This document shows, piece by piece, positions 10,545-21,164 of a stretch of DNA of 64,000 bases (the first letter of the stretch is position 1; each line of letters begins with the position of its first letter). The notes beneath the pieces were generated by a model. It saw nothing but the letters and a program-made list of their open reading frames with translations. It did not search any database and had not been told where the DNA came from. Made by a program: the position numbers and the translations under genes. The DNA is from Blastobasis lacticolella (lineage: Eukaryota > Arthropoda > Insecta > Lepidoptera > Blastobasidae): the NCBI GenBank assembly GCA_905147135.1, contig LR990065.1, forward strand, positions 620,001-684,000, in the 5' to 3' direction.

Positions 10545-12100
10545 AATAATGAGAACAGAAAATTTTCGATGATGTTACTCTGATCTCAGTTTTATGTAAA
10601 GATCTGCGAATTAATCAAAAAAATATTGATAAATCACTATAGTTCGTGTTCCTATCTGCTGGGGCCTATTTTTGAACTGCTCGCATTCAAGCGAGCCGTT
10701 CAAAAATATATCAGGTCTTTCACATTCATGGTAAGTTGCTAGAAATCAAAAAGATAGATATTGGATGCGAGCGCACGCGTGCGCTTCGCGCGTCGTTTCG
10801 AAGATTTCATTAGATTCGTAAAACTTTTCAAGGAAAAAATTGTAAAAGAAACTTTTATAAACGTGCACAATCCGGTGATATTGGAGTTGCATAATACTTA
10901 TCATTAGTTGTTTTTATCTTGGACTGTAAGGAAGAACATTTTTGAATTCTTGTTTTTGGACTTATAGATTCGTGTCAGGGATTTATTTACTTGACAAAGC
11001 GCAAGAGACGTCCTACAATACGCTTGCTGGTACGCGGTCAGTATTCGATGCAAAGCTTACTTCAATGAAAATTGCCAGCACGAGGTCGTTAATACTCATA
11101 TACTTCGCTATCACAATAATAGGATATTCAAGGAACGCTGAAGTAATCTGTTTCACCCGAGGCTGGGCTTCTTTGTCTATAAATAAGCTGTAGTGATCCA
11201 ATATCGGGTTTAGATCCCATTTTTGGGCATGGCGATCTCTTATCAGGTCGCAGTAATATGATAGGTTGCCTGAAAAATAAGTGGAATATAAAATAGGGAA
11301 AATTGTGCCTTGACAGTTTGTAGATGTTATGTTATTCTTGGCTTTACTGCCAAGAATGAAAAGTAAATTTATAATAATGGCGAGTTCTTGTGTCGGAGGC
11401 CAAGATCCACTTCGGGTCGCTGAGCTATCAAAGTAAGTAAGTATGATAATCTAGAAATGACGTCATGACTCATCATCATCAATTCAATTCAAATACTTTT
11501 ATTGTGACACACAGGTTGGTATACATACAGGGTGTAAAAAGACCGCTAGCATAAATTGAAACCTCATATTCTACCAATGAAACTGAACAACTTTCCCCAA
11601 GAAACATACCCGCGGAAACACATAGTTTGCCTAAACCTACCTAGAAATCGAGATTCTTTAAAAAAACCATATTTTTGTACTAAAAAATATCAAGTATCGA
11701 TAACTACATCGTTCACAATTAATATAGATGCTCAAAGTTCAAATTGAAGTTGAAATTAATACACTTTAAGTAAAAGCACACAATGTAAAGCGTGCAGGCC
11801 GGCCGGCCGCGCGGGGTCAGTAGCCACTGGTCACGTGGGCGAGGGAGGGGCGTGTGCCGGACGATGTACATTGCGCGTCGTAATTAATTATTTATTTTAG
11901 GTAGTGAAAATCTACGCACATGTCAAATTGTTGTTAAACCTTCTAGCATTTATTTATGCCGCTTTCCAACTTTTCTTTCTCTCTTTTTCTTTCAGTCTTC
12001 AGTATCCTCTTGTCTAAAGCCACCCAGACTCGTGACTTAGAAAAATTTGAAAAGGCGACTTAATAAAACAAGTAAAAATAACCTTTACTTATTGTAAAAC
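10545..12100. other. non-coding, intron-like
   Basis: Lies between the exon candidates at 10216-10539 and 12105-12214. Contains a GC-rich CpG island-like patch (11795-11870), a small hairpin near 11317-11340 and a possible LINE tail (11445-11540); no ORF with support. Confidence 0.5.
11445..11540 (-). repeat. possible LINE 3' tail
   Basis: The minus strand reads '...cctgtgtgtcacaataaaagtatttgaattgaattgatgatg', with an AATAAA-like signal and a short (ATTGA/TGA) tail. This is the form of a truncated LINE end, but no coding part is attached. Confidence 0.3.
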
Positions 12101-12104
12101 TGAC

Positions 12105-12214
12105 CTCTGGCTTGGCTTTCTGTCCAATGCCTTATAACTCGTGCTGAATCTTCAAACACTTTCGTGATCGGTTCCTGAAGGATTTCAACTAGATCCCGAT
12201 TGTCGTTCATCACA
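12105..12214 (-). CDS. candidate short exon
   Basis: On the minus strand an acceptor (TTGCTCCATATTTTAG) precedes 110 bases with one open frame of 36 codons (LVEILQEPITKVFEDSARV ... ESQAR), closed by a fair donor (GAG|GTCAGT). It would enter in phase 2 and leave in phase 1, and so could splice in frame to the exon starting at 10539. Because the phase at its 5' side differs from the other exons, at least one further exon or another gene structure is needed. No family is recognised. Confidence 0.4.
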
Positions 12215-12789
12215 CTAAAATATGGAGCAATAAATGTAGTTCATTCTTCCGTTGCAGACATCACAAAAATATCCACTACACTCATCTTACACAGAGATTA
12301 TAAGGCAGGCCTGCAATGCCTGTCTTGTATAAAAAAAAATCTACTATCATTATTAGTAGCCATACCGCTGATCTCTGATTGTACGCCGCCGTTGTGATGC
12401 AATTGAGTTTAAACCAATTGCAGCAAGACAGCTTCGGCTCTGGCTTACGTAACATTTTTCATTTTAATATTGATGGTCATACTTTTGGTCATACAGCCAA
12501 CTTACCGCATGATGGCGCTTTCGTATCGCTGATTTATATCATATAGCGCTTGCCAAGGAACAACTGTGACCGCATGGCATATGATGTGTCGGGCAAACAT
12601 AACGAATACATTATCATTACTATCTGTCCACCTGGAAGTAGGCACAGTATCCGTGCCCGATGTGCGTGTCGGTAACAGAATGGTCCTCTCTGAAATTAGA
12701 ATTACTTATACATTTTTGGTATTCCTCAACATGTGTATGACTGTGGTGGTCATAGCAGTAAGATCACTTACACAAATGAAATAAAATTT

Positions 12790-13000
12790 AATGCTGGAGC
12801 ATTCGCGGTGCTAGAACTGAGTGGGTTAGATCGCGACGATGAGAAAAGGCTCGACGGAATGCCCCTCATGCCCTGGAAACTGGGTCGGCCTCTGGACTAT
12901 GATGCCACTTGGATCGAGACTCTTAGCCGCTGTCCAAATTGGCAACGTTCGTACGACAATAGTAGTGCGACGGATAGTTTGATATCTTCTATTAGTTGAG
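12790..13000 (+). pseudogene. possible retroelement-derived fragment
   Basis: The frame reads KRLDGMPLMPWKLGRPLDYD and then ATWIETLS. This resembles a segment that, from memory, follows the RT region of some insect LINE polyproteins (D-G-x-x-L-x-P-W-x-x-G-R-x-L-x-W-D-x-T). The match is short and diverged, with no RT in front of it. Confidence 0.3.
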
Positions 13001-13584
13001 CGATGTCCGTCGTACGACCATGGTCGCACGATCGTAGACAATGAGGACAGCGCCTTACGCCGTTCCATCTTCTAGTAACCACGCGTCAAACTGCGACTGA
13101 TGCTACAGCTGGTTCTATTTCTTGTCTCTAGGTTAAAATAATGGTTTTTTATATTTTATTGTGGTTTATATTATATTTTATAATATTTTTTATTTATTTT
13201 TAGAATAAAAACTTAAGCAATGCTAGGAACTTGGATTTCTTAGTAGTACCTTTCTAAATCAAGCTGGGCTTCCTTGAACAGGTGAACTAACCATACTGTA
13301 ATTGTCAACGACTCGGCACCGTAAGTGTTTTGAATGAATTGTTCGACAAATTTAACACTGATAGTTGACATCCTGGACTAAGACATAGATAAGTAGATGT
13401 ATCCGGACCGTTTTCGCAGTCTGACGAACGCGCGCTTATTCTGCGTAGATTGGATTAACATAGAGTCTACAATTGATCTCGAAATGCAAAGTAGTTCCCA
13501 CGGGATCACGCTATAACCGAATTCCGAAGTATACGATGCCAAGTCGCGGGCAAGAGCTAGTTCATCATCACAGCCCATAACAGT

Positions 13585-13680
13585 CCACTGCAGGACTTAG
13601 GGCCTCTCCCACAAAAAGGGAGGTTATTGCCATAATCTCCACGCTTGGCAGGCGGGTTGGAGATCGCAGTGTTATAATAT
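13585..13680 (-). repeat. dispersed moth repeat
   Basis: 'gtccactgcaggacttaggg' followed by 'cgcttggcaggcgggttggagatcgcag' is a repeat motif I know as frequent in lepidopteran genomic sequence. A related sequence lies near 6690. It is non-coding. Confidence 0.5.
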
Positions 13681-13869
13681 AACAATGGAAAATGCTGCTG
13701 CCCATTTTCCAGTCTACGGAGGCGCTTAGATCTTTTGCCTCGAAAACATTAGTCGCCTTGTACGACACCCACGAGTGTAAGAGGTTGGTGCTATTCTACT
13801 CTGCCGGACACCACACGGCCGCTGAGCTAGTTACTGGGTAAAAACTACACTAATTAGGGTATTACTCAC

Positions 13870-14217
13870 GGTATTCCGAGGGAGTGTCGAGATTTGGAAC
13901 GGCTAAGGGAGAAGTTAGTAAGCCGTACTGCCAGTTGTAGGTAGTCGCATTGAATTTTGTAGGCAAATACTTCCAGGCCACCTTCGTTTCGGCTCGGTCA
14001 GGATGGTTATAAGGCTGTCTAAGGATTTCACCGTTCCCATGATTATAATGTTCGAATTCGAGATGTGGTGTGCTCTTCGGTTGAAGCGTAGTTTGAGAGC
14101 GCAGATATTCTTTCTCGTTGGGTTGATCGAGCCATTGAGGCTCTGTTCCTGAATGGATAGAACCCGTAGTTAGATAGATTGTATGCTGTTTCAAGTGTTC
14201 AAAATGCTCCGCGCTCA
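13870..14217 (-). CDS. internal exon of an unrecognised host gene
   Basis: On the minus strand an acceptor (TTATTATTTATATCTTTCACAG) precedes 348 bases, exactly 116 codons, ending at a consensus donor (C|GTGAGT). Reading from an internal start would make the first residues look like a signal peptide (MTFLLFISFTVSA), but most of those bases lie in the 73-bp intron before the exon, so I reject a secreted protein. The exon codes for a polar, Tyr/His/Pro-containing segment (YLTTGSIHSGTEPQWLDQ, KVAWKYLPTKFNATTYNW). It joins the exon at 14291-14899 in frame, both in phase 1. No family is recognised. Confidence 0.65.
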
Positions 14218-14290
14218 CTGTGAAAGATATAAATAATAAAAAGGTCAATATTGTCTATGTTGTTTATCACAGATTTGACATTTTATTTAC

Positions 14291-14899
14291 CTGAATTTGC
14301 CCGAAATGAAAGCTCTTCTTTCATTTTTGATTCCGGCTTATTGGCAACTTCGTCTACATAATTGAATCCCATGTGTGGAATGTTTATCTTATCTTTGTAA
14401 TCTTTTAATATTTCTTCACTTGTCAGTGCTAGTTTGGCACTAGTGTTATCATAACGACGTTCGTCATGATCAATGTAAAAGTCCGGTTCCTTGTTTTTTG
14501 CGTAGAAATAACGTCTATTGTCTAAATATTCTTTCGAATGTTGTTCAGTAGAACTTTGAGAATGTTCCAACAAAGCGTTTAGAGAGCCATAGTCTTCTTC
14601 CGTATGATTTTGTAAACTTTTAAATTGGGTGTTACATTGTTCAAAGCTGAGAGTAGCATTATCGATAGTTTCATTTTCTGGTTCTTTTATCGCTTCCAGT
14701 ACACTTTTATAAATATGTTCATGTTCTCCACTACGTCTCGACAATACGTCACTTAAAAAATGATGTAAATCAGTATCAGTGTCGTCAATAGATAAGTCAG
14801 TATCATTCTGAAAATCACTTTCACTAATTCCACTTTCGAGTTCGAATTTAACATTGTTTTCTGTATTTTTGACGTCCTCTTCAAGAGATTCTGATAATT
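14291..14899 (-). CDS. internal exon, acidic protein of unknown function
   Basis: On the minus strand an acceptor (GCAGTTGTTCCATTTCAG) precedes 609 bases, exactly 203 codons, open in phase 1, ending at a donor (CAG|GTAAAT) followed by a 73-bp intron. The N-terminal third is very acidic (ELSESLEEDV, DLSIDDTDTDLHHF); then comes LSDVLSRRSGEHEH and a Glu/Asn/Lys-rich helical region. A broken plus-strand relative of the DVLSRRS segment lies at 16445-16741. The reading frame before the acceptor stops (CGG TGA), which supports the boundary. Another short open frame upstream (about 14905-15000, rich in Leu, Lys and Glu) is out of register and could be part of a neighbouring exon. Confidence 0.65.
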
Positions 14900-14904
14900 C
14901 TGAA

Positions 14905-15900
14905 ATGGAACAACTGCAATTTCACCGCTCTGCGATTTAAGCTTTCAGTTAACTCAAGTTTTTCAGTTTCTTTAAGCTTTGAGTTTACTACAAGCTACAT
15001 TACCACAATATCTCAAAATATTTTTAATATTTAAATTATTTTTACATTGATATCCCACTTTAGCCTAGTAACATAGATAAACCATTGAAATAGTAACCAT
15101 TGTAAAAGTTTTGCCTGATAAAAATAAAAACTAGCATTCAAAGACTTATTGAGATGCTAGTACGATATCATAAAAATGTATCCCACCTTCTGAATAGCTG
15201 CCACTGACGCCAGTAATCACAAAGCAGAAGTGTGCGAAATATATGAATCGAGGTGTGATCATGGCACGCCAGTTTGTGGCCGGCGTCCAGTTAGAAGAAG
15301 TCAATATTGAAGTCCAGACTAAATTCCACACTAAAGTAAATACAAAGGACAAAAGTCGACGCTAAGATCTCGAAGGATAAGAGTCTGTAACAATATCGTT
15401 ACGTATGTAAAGGCTACACTTCCAATGAGAATGGATCGGAAATAACTGAAAAACCGCTAAAACAAGCCAGCTAATAAAATCCAATAATATTATATAATCG
15501 TTATGTGGTTATTGCTTCAGAAAATTTCGATATTTGATTAAAGCAATACATAAAATTATCAAGCTCTATAAAATTCTCATTCGCACGAAGTGCATAAAAA
15601 TCATTATCGGTCGTCGTATAAGTTCTTAAAGCATTGCACTTAACGTCACTTTATCACATCGAAAGTATATCTAACAAAGAAACAGAATTTTTTTAACTGT
15701 GTTACGTTAAATATTGCCCTTGCTCAGTACTAGTGAAATCAAAGTCATGCTTTCAAACAATTTCGAGCAACTATTAGAATATTTTATTTATTGATAACAC
15801 GCTATTTTATTACAACTGCGATATCGGTGAAGAAACGTTCATTTGTTCAAAAGAAATTTCCCCTTACGAAATCTAGAGATTTTTATGTGAAACACTACTT
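14905..15900. other. unresolved 5' flank or intron
   Basis: The minus-strand open stretch at 14905-15000 may belong to an exon upstream of 14291-14899. 15146-15352 holds a 68-codon minus frame with hydrophobic residues, no splice support. The rest is AT-rich. Confidence 0.4.
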
Positions 15901-15909
15901 AGCCGCTGG

Positions 15910-16110
15910 TTTGACGATCTGAGCGATTCGGTAGTTAACATCTGTCAGGCAAGATATCCGGGGCACAGGTCCCGGGTTCAATATGAGAAATTGAAACGAT
16001 GCATTTTAATTTTTGTTACGGGTCTGGGTGTTATGTGTAAGCATAATATGTAAGTAAGTATGTATTTTAGTATAATTTGTGTAATGGGTGCCAGACAACG
16101 GATAAAGAAG
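15910..16110 (+). mobile_element. SINE, degraded copy
   Basis: It contains 'gatctgagcgattcggtagt', 'aggtcccgggttcaat', 'attttaatttttgttacggg', 'tctgggtgttatgtgtaa' and 'gggtgccag' in the order of the tRNA-headed SINE found at 49575-49838. The tail is lost. Confidence 0.65.
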
Positions 16111-16444
16111 GTACCTATAATATAATTTTTGCTTTTATTATTACATAATGTAATGCTTTGCATACTTTGAAGTTAGCTGACGCTGTGTGAATTATTTATT
16201 TATGATCTGTTTAAGTGGTAATGGGTAGTTATAATTCTATATTCAAATGTTTTGAATTCGTCAAAAAAAAATAATCACTGTTTAAAAAATATAAATTTTG
16301 TAAATAGTGATATCGCAATAAATAAATCGGAGCTAGTTTCGCAAATTTTTGCCATTTCTCACTTTTTTTAACCAAAATCAAGAATTTAAAATTCAGGGTT
16401 TGGTGCTATTCTTCTCCTTCTACTCTGCCGGACAACACGGCCAG

Positions 16445-16741
16445 TATGGTGAAAAAACATTATTAAAATATAATGTTTCCGAACTGTTTGTAAAATCCGA
16501 CATTTTCCCCCGATATTCATCCAAGAGCCCAATTAATACAGATATGTGAACTTTTACACTGTTTCAGATGTCATCAGAACCTCTAAAAAGAAATGCCAAG
16601 AGTACAGACAGATATTTGTATGGTAAACCAATGCAAATTCCGTCAGATTTTATAGAAGTTTGTAAATCAGTATCGCTGATGAAGACCACCGATACTAATT
16701 TACAGAGTTTTATAAATGACGTGTTGTCGCGGCGAAGCTAA
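16445..16741 (+). pseudogene. broken ORF related to the exon at 14291-14899
   Basis: One plus frame runs from an acceptor-like 'cggccag' at 16444 through LLKYNVSELFVKSDIFPRYS to a single in-frame TGA (16547-16549), then on from ATG 16568 for 57 codons to a TAA at 16739. Its C-terminal part reads TDTNLQSFINDVLSRRS, aligning with TDTDLHHFLSDVLSRRS in the minus-strand exon. The similarity ends exactly where this ORF stops. I infer a paralogue or duplicated exon in opposite orientation, now probably dead. 'ggtgctattct' plus 'ctctgccggaca' upstream recurs near 13790, also suggesting a duplication. Function unknown. Confidence 0.5.
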
Positions 16742-16976
16742 GGGAAAGACTGAAACGATCTTAGCAACTGAACAATTTATATTGAAACTCATACTGTTAT
16801 ACATTCAAAGACACTCACGCCTGTATTCCATGAGAGTTTAATTGATTATTATTAATTTCACTTATTTACGAAAATTGCAAAGAATTTGGTCCCATTAGTC
16901 TTCACGTCAGCGACTATGAAGGTTCATAATAAAAAAACTCTGCAAACCCGCAAAATACCGCCGCTAAACTAAACAA

Positions 16977-17215
16977 TACTCTTTTAAGTAGTATTGTGTT
17001 TCTGCCGGCGAGTAAGGTCTCCAGTGCTCCATGGAGTGGGGATTTGGGGAACCGTGGCGTTGGAAGTGGAGGGGATTTGGCCTTTTTGCTGCCAGAGGAA
17101 CGTGTTATAAAGGTGGGCAACGCATTGGCAATAATCTTGGTGTTGCTAATGTCTATAGGCAGCGGTGACCACTTCCCATCAGGTGGCCCGCTTGCCTGTT
17201 TGCGTGCCGTATGTC
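16977..17215 (+). repeat. 235-bp dispersed repeat, copy 2
   Basis: Near-identical partner of 7759-7993 (see that entry), in the same orientation, ending 'catcaggtggcccgcttgcctgttt'. The high similarity of two copies 9 kb apart indicates recent activity of the family. Confidence 0.7.
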
Positions 17216-17430
17216 ATGAAGAAAAAGCCCAGGTTGTATGGTCGAGAGCGAGAGGTCATGGAGGGCGATGACAACCTTCTGTGATGTACATAGTAATCTC
17301 GCAGAAAGACGCGGCGAGAGAGGATGACGTCTTGTCGCTTGCAATTGGCCGCCGGTAGTCACAGTCAGGCTAAATCACAGCACAATAACAGTGTTTTACC
17401 TGAAAATAAAACACATATTAAATACTTACC

Positions 17431-18216
17431 TTATTTGGCAAAAGTGTAACCCGACCTACTGTTACCACGAGACAATATCTCGTCGACTTGGACATTATCA
17501 AAACCAATTCTTCGAGAGGCTATTGCTGTGCGTAAAACTTCTTTAGGGTGACCCCTGGTAGTTATAAATTGACATATAGATTTAGCGGTCCTGCGCCTGT
17601 CTATAGCAAGGTTCACTAAGTGGTTTATTCAAAATACGGCGTCAAAGGGTTTTATTAACAGGAATTGTAAAAAATTTCCAGCCTGACTGTCTGTAGTTAG
17701 CGTTGTCGGTTTTCGAACCAAATATTTGCCATAAGTATACGCTGTTATCTTGAATGAGGTGATCTGAATCAACGGCCAATAGCGTTATATCGTGGACACG
17801 TCTGCCAGAGCATAAAAGTAATAATGGAGCCGTATGTCCAGAGACAGAAAATAGTCTGTTTTCATCAGGTGCTTTTTCGCTTAAGTATGTACACACAATG
17901 TCAATGTCCCAAATTGGTTGCTTCCGAAGTATAGGTTTCATTAAGGCAATTGATTTCAATATGTGTTTGATGAGAGTGTGGGAACGCAAGGACTCCGTAC
18001 TTTCTGCATTATCTAAAGTAGCCACTACAGACTTCTGTAAAAGTATTGTGTAATAAGACAATCCGTGGTGAAGGTGTAAGTCAGCGAAAAAGGAACTTGG
18101 GTAGGTCCGGTTGGAATTAGCGGATGCACTGAAGATTTCGTAGCCCAACTAAGCCATCTTTTCCTTGCTACATGGTAAGTCTTGCCTGTAGATGCACGCC
18201 AAGATGCCGGCAACAA
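17431..18216 (-). pseudogene. DIRS-like tyrosine recombinase, decayed
   Basis: Minus-strand pieces in different frames give a tyrosine-recombinase domain of the DIRS/PAT retrotransposon type. The N-terminal SAM-like part is at 18025-18216 (MLPASWRASTGKTYHVARKR), the core at 17642-18148 with LLLLCSGRRVHDITLLAVDS (the first conserved Arg region), and the C-terminal part at 17431-17616 with VDEILSRGNSRSGYTFAK, matching the region just before the catalytic Tyr. The enzyme would insert circular cDNA. Frameshifts separate all three pieces. It is preceded by RNase H sequence at 18270-18860, as expected for a DIRS element. Confidence 0.7.
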
Positions 18217-18269
18217 CTTTTTCTGATTTTAGTTTCAACCTGTCAAACTCCTTGACCACCCCCACATTT

Positions 18270-18860
18270 TTAGACCTCCAGAGTGAGCATAAGCTGAACT
18301 CTGGATAAAGGAAGGTTGGTTGCTGTGTCTATGAGGCTGTGCATATTTCTCGCGCCGAGTTCAGATGTGATAGAACCTTGGGGATCAGATAAGGCGGCGG
18401 AAAGACCCATGCTAGATTGTACGCCCACAGACGGGAGAATGCATCGCTCAACATAGCTTGTGTCGTTCAAGTCTAGAGTTACGTAATTTGGCAATCACGT
18501 GAGCATGTTCTGACGCAAACTAGTCTATCACTGGTGACCCGAACTTCAAAAATATTTTCTGGGTTGCTTGTGGAAGGAGATGCCATTCCGGTGGCGAACG
18601 GTGCCGGAACAGGTAATCGGCAATTACATTAGCATTGTCGTCTGACTCAACATCGGATCGTAAGTTTCTAATACTTTCACTATCGCTAGCATCTCATACA
18701 CATGCAATAGCTTTTCCTGTTCCGTCCACAGCTCCGATATGGGGACACTGACAGTTGTAACCCCCAAGTCAAATCTGACGCGTCTGTCGTGAGAAAGTGC
18801 CTGCGTGGTGAATTGTGGATAGCTAAGGATTGATGGCAATTGTGAAACCACCATAATAAC
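18270..18860 (-). pseudogene. DIRS-like RNase H and linker, decayed
   Basis: Minus frames contain SELWTEQEKLLHV and LAIVKVLETYDPMLSQT (RNase H core), then, in another frame, ADYLFRHRSPPEWHLLPQ and a GSPVID.FAS motif typical of the RNase H to recombinase linker in DIRS-type pol. The reverse transcriptase expected upstream is missing: only about 130 bases, including a Ser run, separate this from the 120-bp repeat array. Confidence 0.65.
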
Positions 18861-18899
18861 TTGCTTTACACTCCGACTGCAGGCTTTTCTTGCCGAAAG

Positions 18900-18985
18900 C
18901 TGTAATTGCTCGACGAGCTTGAGCTTGAACTTGAGCTTGAGGAAGAACTACTCGATGACACTGAACTACGACTATTACTGGATTT
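18900..18985 (-). repeat. Ser-codon-rich low-complexity segment
   Basis: Plus-strand 'cgagcttgagcttgaacttgagcttgagg' reads on the minus strand as a run of Ser codons (AGC/TCA type). It joins the Cys-repeat array to the RNase H remnant of the DIRS-like element. Confidence 0.6.
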
Positions 18986-19138
18986 GGTTAATCACAGTCC
19001 TGGCACGTTACTCTTTGTTCTGGTAATGGGCATTGCTGGGACCTTGACGACCACCACGTTGGCGAAATGATCCTCTTGTGCGCCGTGTGACGGTGAGCAC
19101 TATGATTATGATTTCCAAAACCCTGCGAGGGTCGGTTG

Positions 19139-20098
19139 TGACAACAACCCTGCGAGGGTTGATTGTAATGGCTGTAATTAGGATAATGCGCCGGAGCGCA
19201 GCATCCGTAGCTGGTACCCTGCGCGGGTCCATCATCACTAGTCGACATCTGCGGGCGGTGACAACAACCCTGCGATGGTTGATTATTATGACTGTAATTA
19301 GTATAATGCGCTGGAGCGCAGCATCCGTAGCTGGTATCCTGCGAGGGTCCATCATCACTAGTCGCCCCTGCGGAGGGTGACAACAACCCTGTGAGGGTTG
19401 ATTATAATGGCTGTATTTAGGATAATGCGCTGGAAAGCAGCATCCGTAGCTGGTACCCTGCGAGGGTCCATCATCACTAGTCGACCTCTGCGAGGGGTGA
19501 CAACAACCCTGCGAGGGTTGATTATAATGACTGTAATTAGTATAATGTGCTGGAGCGCAGCATTCGTAGCTGGTACCCTGCGAGGGTCCATCATCACTAG
19601 TCGACCCCTGCGGGGCGTGACAACAACCCTGTGAGGGTTGATTATAATGGCTGTATTTAGGATAATGCGCTGAAAAGCAGCATCCGTAGCTGGTACCCTG
19701 CGAGGGTCCATCATCACTAGTCGACCTCTGCGAGGGGTGACAACAACCCTGCGAGGGTTGATTATAATGACTGTAATTAGTATAATGCGCTGGAGCGCAG
19801 CATTCGTAGCTGGTACCCTGCGAGGGTCCATCATCACTAGTCGACCTCTGCGAGGGGTGACAACACCCCTGCGAGGGTTGATTATAATGACTGTAATTAG
19901 TATAATGCGCTGGAGCGCAGCATTCGTAGCTGGTACCCTGCGAGGGTCCATCATCACTAGTCGACCCCTGCGGGGCGTGACAACAACCCTGTGAGGGTTG
20001 ATTTTAATGGCTGTATTTAGGATAATGCGCTGGAGCGCTGCATCCGTAGCTGGTACCCTGCGAGGGTCCATCATCACTAATCGTAAAGTCGACGTCAA
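19139..20098 (-). repeat. eight tandem 120-bp coding repeats in DIRS-like gag region
   Basis: Eight units of exactly 120 bases, each starting 'gtgacaacaaccctgcgagg' or close to it (19139, 19259, 19379 and so on to 19979). Because 120 is a multiple of three, all three minus frames stay open. In the frame of the downstream ORF (18988-19386) each unit encodes 40 residues with DDGPSQGTSYGCCAPAHY and YSHYNQPSQGCCH, four Cys per unit. Units alternate in subtle variants ('ctgtatttaggataatg' versus 'ctgtaattagtataatg'), pointing to duplication of a 240-bp pair. It lies between the gag-like remnant and the Ser-rich linker, so I infer it belonged to the element's first ORF. Which frame was used is not certain. 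Confidence 0.75.
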
Positions 20099-20169
20099 GG
20101 CTTGACAGCTCTAGCTTGCGAAGCAAAACCGGTGTTAGTGGACTTGACCACAAAAGCTTTTTTAACTAC

Positions 20170-20438
20170 TCCAGCTACTTCCAGAACTGACGTCAACAGT
20201 TAACTATTAAATAGGCATTGGTCAGATGGTGGCACCTTGCGAAGGGCCGACTTGATTAAAGGGTCACGAGCATTGTTAATGATGCCATCGCGACGCATCT
20301 GTACCGTTTCCGCTCTGTGCCCACTAATTCATTAAAGTAATCAGAGGATACTTTAGAGTATTCTCCTTTAGAAAATAACTCCATCATCTTTTCACGTAAA
20401 CTGTCATTACTCAAGTTGTCACCTTGAAGCTCTTCCAA
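20170..20438 (-). pseudogene. DIRS-like gag fragment
   Basis: The minus frame reads LREKMMELFSKGEYSKVSSDYFNEL and a shifted continuation about 'RRDGIINNARDPLIKSAL', followed by a Pro-Pro-Ser-Asp-Gln segment before the repeat array. From memory this order resembles the first ORF of lepidopteran DIRS elements. A frameshift occurs near 20300. Confidence 0.45.
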
Positions 20439-20499
20439 ACAAAACTGAAGAGGGTCTCGTTGTTTAAGGACACAAAGAGAGTTTATGAAGATTCACAGC

Positions 20500-20697
20500 G
20501 AGCGATGGGTGCTAGATAACTGATATACTACTTCAATACTTTTAAATGGCTATATAATATGTTATACATAGAACACCCAGACCCGTAACAGAAATTAAAA
20601 TTCATCATTTCAATTTCAGCCCGGCCGGGAATCGAACCCGGGACCTCTTGCGTGGTTGACTGGAATGTTGACCACTGAACCACTCAGGTCGTCGGTG
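20500..20697 (-). mobile_element. tRNA-derived SINE
   Basis: The minus strand begins 'gacgacctgagtggttca', has 'aggtcccgggttcgattc' (Pol III box B) and 'gttacgggtctgggtgttct', and ends at 'gggtgctagataactgat' read on the plus strand. It lacks the last part of the 3' tail seen at 44578 and 49575. Not a tRNA gene: the cloverleaf is incomplete and the unit is dispersed. Confidence 0.8.
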
Positions 20698-21164
20698 AAG
20701 GCGAGTCGATTCTGCTTTAACTTATTTGTAAATTGAACTCACCAAGGAGTATTATTTTAAATTAACACTGATGTAGTGTTATAATGTTATTTAAATATTT
20801 TTCTTCTTCTGGTTGTTCGAAAGTTTTAGAGACAACCATACGCGGCGGAAAACAAGACGCCAATGAAGCAAGCCGACCGCGGTTCCTCAGACCGGTCGCG
20901 GCTGCCTGAGACAGAGATATAAATGGAAAGAGAAAGGCAAAGCGAAAACGGAAAACAGATAGGGGCCTATCTCAAACTAGTTAGCTTCAAATAATGGTAA
21001 AGGATTTAATAACCGTATTAAATGTGACGCGGCTATAATTTCCATAAATAAAAGTTCTAGATCACTAACATACCTGGTATTATACTTACATATACTTCAC
21101 TAAATCTAATTCAAAGACCCGTTACAAAAACAACATTCTAGTATATATGCACTAGAAGTCGAGT

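Larger units (their letters stand above)
12220..13860. other. non-coding, intron-like with repeat pieces
   Basis: No splice-supported ORF. A 66-codon minus frame at 13378-13578 and the possible retroelement fragment at 12790-13000 are the only coding-like parts. Confidence 0.45.

Noticed and set aside
14218..14248. Signal peptide of a secreted protein (MTFLLFISFTVSA)
   Set aside because: Those bases lie mostly in a 73-bp intron with good donor and acceptor; the downstream codons are continuous with the previous exon.
19358..20098. A 246-codon minus ORF of RVPATNAALQRIIL-type repeats as a gene
   Set aside because: The 120-bp unit is a multiple of three, so all frames stay open across the array; the Cys-rich frame connects better with the downstream open frame, and this one ends with no partner.
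19139..20098. CRISPR array
   Set aside because: Units are 120 bases without variable spacers, and the context is a eukaryotic retroelement.
20620..20660. tRNA gene, from box B-like 'gggaatcgaacccgggacct'
   Set aside because: The same block with the same flanks recurs at 44730 and 49770 in dispersed copies with a LINE-like tail; no full cloverleaf is present. It is the head of a SINE.
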